Notes under the pieces: model-generated | Databases searched by the model: none | The model's input: only the letters and a program-made list of their open reading frames with translations | Told to the model about the DNA's origin: nothing | Shown here: one piece after another, positions 54,328 to 64,000 of the stretch | How positions within the stretch are numbered: position 1 is the stretch's first letter | Layout of the letters: each line of letters opens with the position of its first letter | Program-made: the position numbers and the translations under genes | Assembly: GCF_014207745.1 (NCBI RefSeq) | Contig: NZ_JACHJB010000001.1 | Location: 3,100,001-3,164,000, forward strand | Source of the DNA: Nonomuraea muscovyensis | GTDB taxonomy: Bacteria; Actinomycetota; Actinomycetes; Streptosporangiales; Streptosporangiaceae | DNA: 64,000 nt | Reading direction: 5' to 3'

Positions 54328-54435
54328 TCAGGTCGGGCGGCGTTGCTGTCCGATGTACTGGCGGATGATCGACAAGGGTGCGCCGCCGCAGGACGCCGCG
54401 AAGCAGGACGGCGACCAGACGCGGCCATGCGTGAT
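54328..54435 (-). pseudogene. IS200-type transposase TnpA, C-terminal fragment
   Basis: One minus-strand frame reads THGRVWSPSCFAASCGGA then PLSIIRQYIGQQRRPT and stop. This matches the Y1-transposase C-terminus; the catalytic HUH motif and the rest of the domain are absent. Confidence 0.75.
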
Positions 54436-54467
54436 GGCAGTGACCGTCACACACCTCGATCACGGCT

Positions 54468-54524
54468 TCTTCGCAAGCGGTCTTCCGGTGCACCGGGTGC
54501 GGCCTGGTCGCGGACGTGAACGCC
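54468..54524 (+). pseudogene. TnpB zinc-ribbon end fragment
   Basis: The plus strand reads SSQAVFRCTGCGLVADVNA, the second CxxC knuckle and final Asp-x-Asn of the TnpB zinc ribbon and RuvC site. Only about 19 residues remain, so it is a dead fragment. Confidence 0.55.
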
Positions 54525-54545
54525 GAGGACCGGGAGGAAGCCGAG

Positions 54546-55175
54546 TCAGGAGAGCGCGTCGAACCCGGCCCGCAGGCTCGCCACCCGGTCGGCCAGGTCG
54601 GACAGCGGCGACGCCAGCGCCTGGTCCTGCGACTTGCGGGCCACCTCGCGCACCCGTTCGAGGTCCTCCTCCACCGCGGTCAGCCGCCGCGACAGCTCCG
54701 GCAGCACCGCCGACTGGTCGCCGGCACCCGGCGGCAGCTCGGTCGACACCCGCTCGCGCAGCATCGCGGCCTGCTCGGCCAGCCGCTTGTTCATGTTGTA
54801 GAGCTCGGCGAACACCGACACCTTCGCCCGCAGCACCCACGGGTCGAACGGCTTGGTGAGGTAGTCGACGGCACCCGCCGCGTAACTGCGGAAGGCGTAG
54901 TCGGGGGCGCTGTCGACCACCGTCAGGAAGATGATCGGGATGTTGCGGGTGCGCTCACGCCGCTTGATGTGGGCGGCCGTCTCGAACCCGTCCATGCCGG
55001 GCATCCGGACGTCCAGCAGGATGAGCGCGAACTCCGTGTTGAGCAGCGCCTTGAGCGCCTCCTCGCCCGACCGGGCCCGCACCGGCACCAGGTCGAGCGA
55101 GCTGAGGATGGCCTCCAGGGCTATCAGGTTCTCCTCGCGGTCATCGACCAGGAGGATCTTGGCACGGTCCGTCAC
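54546..55175 (-). CDS. Stand-alone receiver protein with coiled-coil tail
   Basis: A 209-residue response regulator. The receiver (1-125) has the acidic pair in LLVDDREENL, the phospho-acceptor Asp in LILLDVRMPGMDG (about 52), Thr in FLTVVDSAPD and Lys in YLTKPFDPWVL. It is followed by a coiled coil (ELYNMNKRLAEQAAMLRER) and a Leu/Arg-rich tail rather than a DNA-binding or enzymatic domain. It starts at a GTG two bases after the hybrid-kinase stop, so it is translationally coupled. It probably acts as a phosphorelay partner or scaffold of that kinase. Confidence 0.85.
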   Translation of the reverse strand: MTDRAKILLVDDREENLIALEAILSSLDLVPVRARSGEEALKALLNTEFALILLDVRMPGMDGFETAAHIKRRERTRNIPIIFLTVVDSAPDYAFRSYAAGAVDYLTKPFDPWVLRAKVSVFAELYNMNKRLAEQAAMLRERVSTELPPGAGDQSAVLPELSRRLTAVEEDLERVREVARKSQDQALASPLSDLADRVASLRAGFDALS

Positions 55176-55177
55176 GA

Positions 55178-59341
<4,164 letters not shown>

Positions 59342-59461
59342 AGGGCCTCCTTCACTCCTGGCGCGCCGCGGTGAGTGCTTCAAGTCTGTCACGTTCGGTA
59401 GCTCGCAGTCCTGCCCTCGGATTTACCCCAAGTCAACGCGAAGTGTGGTAGGCACGGGAGG

Positions 59462-61006
59462 ATGACTGCTTCTCCCCGTGCCGTGCTCGCGGCCACGTTC
59501 GCGCCCGGAGAGTCCGCCGTGCCGGCCGCGATGAGGTTCACCCGCGAGGTGATGACCGCGTGGGCCGTGGGCGGCGTGTCGCACGTGGCCGAGCAGATGG
59601 CCGGCGACCTGACCGAGCAGGTGGTCGACGAGCCGTTCGAGGTCGTCTGGAAACATTTCGGCGATGCCGTGCAGGTCGAGCTGAGGCAGCGGAACATACC
59701 GCAGGGCGATCCGAAGGCTCCCTCTGTCGCGGTCGAGGAGTGGGGCATCACCTTCGCGGGTGACTCCCGGGTCCATTGGGCACGACTCACGCTACCCGGC
59801 TCGCCCGACAATGTCGCATCGGAGTGGCTCGCCGACACCTCCCGCGGCCCCCATTGGCTGGGCTTCCTCGCCGACGCGAGCGACCTGCTGGCCGGCACCC
59901 TCAACCCCGACATGGTGCCCGCCATCATCGCCCAGATCGTGGTGCCGCGGCTGTGCGGCTGGTGCGCCGTCTACACCTCCGACGGCGGCTCCGGGCCGCT
60001 GCGCCTGGCCTACCTGTGGCACGCCGACGAGGCGCGCATCGACGGGCTGCGTCAGGAGCTCGCCGAGATGGACGTGAACGCCGCCGGGGAACAGGGCACC
60101 TCCGCCCTCACCGCCGGTGACCACCAGGTGCTCGCCGTGCCGCTGACCGCCCGCGGCCGCGCGCTCGGCATGATGTGCCTCGGCCGGTCCGACCGCTTCC
60201 CCGACGAGGTCATCCAGTTCGCCGACGACATCGGCAGGCGCGCCGCGCTGGCCATGGACAACGCCCGCCTCTACGCGCAGCAGGCCGCCGCCAACCGCGC
60301 GCTGCAGCGCAGCCTCCTGCCGCCGAACGAGCCCGAGGTGCCCGGACTCGACTACGGCGTCGTCTACGAGCCCGCCGGTGAGGCCAACGAGGTCGGCGGC
60401 GACTTCTACGACCTGTTCAAGGCCGGCGACGACTCCTGGCGCTTCGCGATCGGTGACGTGTGCGGCACCGGCCCGGAGGCCGCGGCGGTGACGGGCCTCG
60501 CCCGCCACACGCTGCGCCTGCTCGCCCGCGAGGGCTACGGCGTGGCCGCCGTCCTGGGGCGGCTCAACCAGGCGATCCTGGAGGAGGGCGAACGGGCCCG
60601 GTTCCTCACGCTGCTCCACGGCGACATCACGCCGGTGGAGACGGGCCTGGAGATCCGCATGGTGTCCGCCGGTCACCCCGAGGCGCTGCGGCTGAAGGCG
60701 GGCGGCGAGGTCGAGCCGGTGACCACCCCGCAGTCGCTGCTCGGCGTCTTCCCCGAGGTGGTGTTCGAGGCCGACACGGTGCATCTCGACCACGGCGACG
60801 TGCTGCTGATGGTCACCGACGGGGTGACCGAACGCCGCAACGGCGAGCGCCTGCTCGACGACGAGGGCGGTTTGGCCAGGCTGCTGGGCGAGTGCGCGGG
60901 CCTGTCGGCCCGGGCGGTGGCCGAACGCATCCGCCGCGGCGTCGCCGACTTCGCCGTCGAGCCCAGCGCCGACGACATGGCCATCATGGTCCTCCGCGCC
61001 CGCTGA
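59462..61006 (+). CDS. GAF-PP2C (SpoIIE-type) phosphatase with eroded kinase-like N-domain
   Basis: A 514-residue regulator. Residues about 20-130 follow the RsbW/HATPase_c_2 pattern (RFTREVMTAWAVGGVSHVAE, then WGITFAGDSRVHWARLTLP), but the Asn-box reads DLTEQVV, so ATP binding is doubtful. A GAF domain (about 145-275) precedes the SpoIIE phosphatase. The phosphatase metal residues are GEANEVGGDFYDLF, FAIGDVCGTGPEAAAVTGLARH, MVTDGVTERRN and PSADDMAIMVL. Family members dephosphorylate anti-sigma antagonists. It is divergent from the hybrid kinase by 120 bases. GGGAGG abuts the ATG unusually closely. Confidence 0.88.
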   Translation: MTASPRAVLAATFAPGESAVPAAMRFTREVMTAWAVGGVSHVAEQMAGDLTEQVVDEPFEVVWKHFGDAVQVELRQRNIPQGDPKAPSVAVEEWGITFAGDSRVHWARLTLPGSPDNVASEWLADTSRGPHWLGFLADASDLLAGTLNPDMVPAIIAQIVVPRLCGWCAVYTSDGGSGPLRLAYLWHADEARIDGLRQELAEMDVNAAGEQGTSALTAGDHQVLAVPLTARGRALGMMCLGRSDRFPDEVIQFADDIGRRAALAMDNARLYAQQAAANRALQRSLLPPNEPEVPGLDYGVVYEPAGEANEVGGDFYDLFKAGDDSWRFAIGDVCGTGPEAAAVTGLARHTLRLLAREGYGVAAVLGRLNQAILEEGERARFLTLLHGDITPVETGLEIRMVSAGHPEALRLKAGGEVEPVTTPQSLLGVFPEVVFEADTVHLDHGDVLLMVTDGVTERRNGERLLDDEGGLARLLGECAGLSARAVAERIRRGVADFAVEPSADDMAIMVLRAR

Positions 61007-61024
61007 CGTCCGCCCGCGGCCCGG

Positions 61025-62785
61025 TCAGCCGACGTGCTTGCGGGCGAAGTCCAGTTGCATGCTCATCTGCGCGATCCGCTCGGCCACCACCAGCGACCCG
61101 CGTACGGCGTCGTAGGTGTAGATCTCGTGGTCCCGCCCGTGCTCGGCGAGCTTGGCCACGTACTTCTCGATCTGGCGCAGCGGGCAGCGGTTGTCGTTCT
61201 CGCCCGCCAGGATCAGCACCGGGCTCTCCACCCGGTCGACGTAGGTGATGGGGGAGCTGGCGGCGTAGCGCTCGGGCTGCTCGTCGGGTGAGCCGCCGAG
61301 CAGCGCCCGATGGTAGGCGCGCAGGCTCTCGGCCTCGTCCTCGTACGAGGTCTGGTGGCAGGCGATGGGTACGGCGGCGATGCCGGCCGCCCACAGCTCC
61401 GGCTGGGTGCCGAGCCCGAGGAGCGTGAGGTAGCCGCCCCAGGCGGTGCCCGACAGCAGGATCCTGGCCGGGTCGGCGATGCCGTGCTCGACCACCGCGC
61501 GGCGCACGGCGGCGACGTCCGATAACTCGATGTGTCCGACCTCGCCGTGCAGCGCGTCGCGCCAGCCCGAGCCGTAGCCGGTCGAGCCCCGGTAGTTGAC
61601 CCGCACCACCGCGAACCCGGAGTCCACCCAGGCCGCCACCTCCGGGGAGAAGGCGTCACGGTCGTGCGCCGTCGGGCCGCCGTGCAGCATGAAGACGGTG
61701 GGGAAGGGGGCGCTGCCGTGCTCGGGCCGGGAGACCAGCGCGTGGATGCGCCCGCCGGGGCCGGGCACGTCGAGGTCCTCGACGGGCACGCTCGGCGGGG
61801 CCGGCGGACCGCTCGCGTTCAGCACCACCTGGCCGTTGCTCGACCGGATGACGGGCGGCCGGGAGGCGCTCGACCAGGAGTACTCGACATGGCCGCCGGG
61901 TCGCGGCGCGGCGTCGTCTATCACCCCGTGCGGGGTGTCGATGAGCGTGAGCCCGCCGCCCGCGAGGTCGTAGCGGTGCAGGTGGCTGCGGGCGCGGGTG
62001 TCGCGCAGGATCAGCAGGCCGCGGCCGTCGTCGTACCACTCGGCCGCCAGGTCGCCGGAGTCGCGCAGCCAGATCTCGCGCTGCTCGCCGGTCACCGGGT
62101 CCCACACCAGCGGCTCCTGGCGCTGGCGGCGTTCGTGCAGGGCGAGCAGCCGCCGGTCGCCGGGGACCGGGGCGAACCTGAGGCCGAGCACGCCCTTGCC
62201 GTCGCCGTCGTAGAGCTCGCCGACGGTCTGGCCGGACGGGCGCACCACGCGCAGGGCGGGATGCCGGAAGTCGCCGTACTCGCCGTGGTTGATGGCGATG
62301 AGCTGGCCGTCGAGCGACATGTCGGCCACCCAGGCGGCCTCGGCGTGCTCGTGGAGGAGCTGGGACGGTTCGCCGGGGCGGACGAGGTGGGTCCTGAAGG
62401 CGCCGTCGCCGGCGAGGCTGATCGCGGCCAGGCCGGTGGTGGACAGGGCGATCCCGCCCGGCTGGCCGGGCGGCACGTCGGGCGCGACCGGCTCGTCGGG
62501 ACCGCCGGTGAACGGCTGGCGCCACCACACGCCGAACTCGTCGCCCTCGGTGTCGGCGAACCAGTAGATCCACTGGCCGGTGGGGTCGACGGCGGCGTGC
62601 GCGGTGCCCCTGGGCCGGTCGGTGACCTGTCTCGTCTGGCCGGTGGCACGGTCCCAGGCGTAGACCTCCCAGGTGCCCGTGGCGTTGGAGCGGTAGATCG
62701 AGCGGTGCGGAGCCCGTCGCGCCCAGACCGGCAGCGTTGTGCGCGACGCTCGGAACCTGGCCTGCCAGCGTTCCTCGGCCTTCAT
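61025..62785 (-). CDS. S9-family prolyl-oligopeptidase-like protein lacking catalytic residues
   Basis: A 586-residue protein with a beta-propeller N-half (YAWDRATGQTRQVTD repeats) and an alpha/beta-hydrolase C-half (FPTVFMLHGGPTAHDRD, VVRVNYRGSTGYGSGW). The nucleophile elbow, normally GxSxGG, reads SGTAWGGYLTLLG, so the Ser is Ala448. The catalytic His position in the usual DAGHGSL is Arg562 (DAVRGSL). The Asp segment AGENDNRCP is intact. It is therefore probably a non-peptidase binding protein. Two independent losses in an otherwise well-kept fold argue against sequencing error. It ends convergent to the phosphatase gene. Confidence 0.88.
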   Translation of the reverse strand: MKAEERWQARFRASRTTLPVWARRAPHRSIYRSNATGTWEVYAWDRATGQTRQVTDRPRGTAHAAVDPTGQWIYWFADTEGDEFGVWWRQPFTGGPDEPVAPDVPPGQPGGIALSTTGLAAISLAGDGAFRTHLVRPGEPSQLLHEHAEAAWVADMSLDGQLIAINHGEYGDFRHPALRVVRPSGQTVGELYDGDGKGVLGLRFAPVPGDRRLLALHERRQRQEPLVWDPVTGEQREIWLRDSGDLAAEWYDDGRGLLILRDTRARSHLHRYDLAGGGLTLIDTPHGVIDDAAPRPGGHVEYSWSSASRPPVIRSSNGQVVLNASGPPAPPSVPVEDLDVPGPGGRIHALVSRPEHGSAPFPTVFMLHGGPTAHDRDAFSPEVAAWVDSGFAVVRVNYRGSTGYGSGWRDALHGEVGHIELSDVAAVRRAVVEHGIADPARILLSGTAWGGYLTLLGLGTQPELWAAGIAAVPIACHQTSYEDEAESLRAYHRALLGGSPDEQPERYAASSPITYVDRVESPVLILAGENDNRCPLRQIEKYVAKLAEHGRDHEIYTYDAVRGSLVVAERIAQMSMQLDFARKHVG

Positions 62786-62944
62786 CCGGCGCGCCCCTTC
62801 CCTCGCCTCCCCGCCTCCCGCCGCGGGTTGCCGTCCAGTATTGCGTCTGAGTCACGGAAATACTCGGCGAATGTGGGGGAATTTCGTACTAAACGCCTCA
62901 TCAGTAACACCAGCCCCACTCGTCCGTCAAGCAACGGCCCCTGA

Positions 62945-63925
62945 TCATGGTGTCGTCTCGAAGATAGACAGGTGAAAAGCAGCCCGTGTTGCTACTTTTT
63001 CCCGATTTTCCGCCCTCTGCCCTATAAATGCGGAGATTCGTGCCTGCAGTTCGGCTGCCTCAGTGTGCCACGCACTGGGTCCCATCCTGACCACCTCGGC
63101 GATGTCCTGACGCGACAGTTGCATGTCGAATTCGATGGTCCGGCGTTCCGTTTCGGCGAACCCCTCCATGCTCCGCGTCACCCGCTGCTCCTTGGCCTCG
63201 TCCACCGAGAGCAGCCCCAGCTCACGCACCAGCGGGCTCAGGTGCGCCGGCGCCGGCGTGACGACCACCACAGCGCCCCCCGGCCGCAGCACCCGCCGGA
63301 ACTCGGGCCCGTTGCGCGGTGCGAAGACGTCCATTACCACGTCGGCCACCCCGCTGCGCAGCGGCAGCGGCCGCCACACGTCGGCCACGAACGCCCCGGC
63401 CCGCGGATGCGCCCGAGCCGCCCGCCGCACGGCGTGCTTCGACACGTCGAACGCCACCCCGACCCCGTGGTCCACCACGTCGAGGACCGCCGCCAGGTAG
63501 TGTCCGGTGCCCGCGCCGGCGTCCACGACCACCGGCCGTGACGCGCCGCCGACGGCCTGCCCCTCCGGCGCCGCGTCATGACGCGAACGGGGACCACCGT
63601 ACGCCTTCGCCGCCCCGCCGTCCGGCGGCTCGGAGAACCTTTCCCCACGAATCCTGTTCGCCCTGTGAACGCATGCCGCCACACTCTCGGCCAAGGCCTG
63701 ACTAAGTGGGGCGAAATGCCCGGAAGCCAGGAAACCAGCACGGGCCGCCACCATTTCCGCGCTGTCAGCCGTCCCCGGAGCGCGCGACCCGACGAGCAGG
63801 CTCACATATCCCTGCCGGGCGACGTCGAAAACGTGCCCGTGGGCGCACCGCAGCGCCCCCTGCTCCAGCGCCACCCGTTCGCGGCAGACGGGACACACGA
63901 GATATTCGACGATGTCGGCAAGCAT
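62945..63925 (-). CDS. RlmA/TlrB-type 23S rRNA (guanine-N1) methyltransferase
   Basis: A 326-residue SAM-dependent methyltransferase. The N-terminal zinc finger CPVCRERVALEQGALRCAHGH and the following FDVARQGYVSLL identify the RlmA family. It methylates G745 or G748 of 23S rRNA; the G748 branch (TlrB, RlmA-II) gives resistance to mycinosyl-tylosin-type macrolides. The SAM motif is VVDAGAGTGHYLAAVLD, and DVFAPRNGPEFRRVLRPGG follows. An Ala/Gly/Arg-rich insert of about 45 residues (near 95-140) separates zinc finger and SAM domain. Whether G745 or G748 is the target cannot be told. Confidence 0.88.
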   Translation of the reverse strand: MLADIVEYLVCPVCRERVALEQGALRCAHGHVFDVARQGYVSLLVGSRAPGTADSAEMVAARAGFLASGHFAPLSQALAESVAACVHRANRIRGERFSEPPDGGAAKAYGGPRSRHDAAPEGQAVGGASRPVVVDAGAGTGHYLAAVLDVVDHGVGVAFDVSKHAVRRAARAHPRAGAFVADVWRPLPLRSGVADVVMDVFAPRNGPEFRRVLRPGGAVVVVTPAPAHLSPLVRELGLLSVDEAKEQRVTRSMEGFAETERRTIEFDMQLSRQDIAEVVRMGPSAWHTEAAELQARISAFIGQRAENREKVATRAAFHLSIFETTP

Positions 63926-64000
63926 GCCCCCATTCTGGCCTCGCCCCCGGGCAGGTCCGTGGCGGGAGGAGCCCTAGCACACCGGCCGTGCCATGCGACG

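Larger units (their letters stand above)
54236..54540. mobile_element. Decayed IS605-type (IS200/IS605) insertion sequence
   Basis: Three hallmarks lie together: an end hairpin with CCTCGGC (54244-54250) pairing to GCCGGGG (54257-54263), the C-terminus of an IS200-type TnpA on the minus strand, and a TnpB zinc-ribbon end on the plus strand. The 5' halves of both divergently read genes are missing, as after an internal deletion. The element fills most of the gap between the baeRF-like gene and the response regulator. Confidence 0.65.

Overview
The window is about 70% G+C, with strong third-position G/C bias and many GTG starts. It carries conservon operons (cvnABCD), SpoIIE/GAF phosphatase signalling, twin-arginine and lipoprotein secretion, and many short-leader promoters. 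All of this indicates a filamentous high-GC actinobacterium. The family mix fits Streptosporangiaceae (Nonomuraea-like) best, but that placement is inference from gene content. No rRNA, tRNA, CRISPR array or prophage was seen.

Layout. 1-8100: the tail of a LuxR-type regulator, an APC permease, an uncharacterised protein, a decayed flavin reductase, a truncated lipoprotein, a VOC protein with a divergent MarR regulator, a xylulokinase, and a DUF998-like membrane protein. 8160-14476: two conservons tail to tail, one complete (cvnABCD, minus strand) and one with only cvnA and cvnC (plus strand). 14587-18335: an SDR, a large Tat-exported flavoprotein and a lipoprotein. 18381-27716: a surface-polysaccharide locus with a UDP-GlcNAc 2-epimerase and a UDP-ManNAc dehydrogenase (route to UDP-ManNAcA), three glycosyltransferases and an exported DUF4434-like protein.

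27747-39000: an NrtR-like Nudix regulator, a DUF4143 remnant, hisC, an EamA exporter, a rhodanese, an unusual regulator with a possible nucleotide-binding domain, and the purD-purC-murA set. Next comes corA, preceded by a structured leader with a 26-codon ORF whose Shine-Dalgarno sequence is sequestered, then a toxin-antitoxin pair whose toxin gene is broken. 39007-47934: a saccharopine-dehydrogenase-like oxidoreductase and its divergent GlxA/AraC regulator, GDPD, GNAT, purA, DUF3151, fba, DedA, a RodZ-tail-like protein and pyrE.

48066-64000: a 1114-residue ECF sigma factor fused to a zinc-finger anti-sigma segment, one membrane span and a repeat-rich exodomain. It is followed by an NYN protein, a baeRF/Vms1-like protein, a decayed IS605-type element, and a signalling block. 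That block holds a poly-HAMP hybrid kinase, a REC/coiled-coil protein and a GAF-PP2C phosphatase with an eroded kinase domain. An S9-family protein lacking its catalytic Ser and His and an RlmA/TlrB-type rRNA methyltransferase close the window.

Housekeeping genes (pur, pyrE, hisC, fba, murA) are interleaved with signalling and cell-surface genes. Decayed genes cluster at about 3, 28.5, 38.4 and 54.4 kb. The strongest candidates for undescribed biology are the corA leader, the membrane-tethered sigma factor with two in-frame minisatellites, and the unequal pair of conservons.
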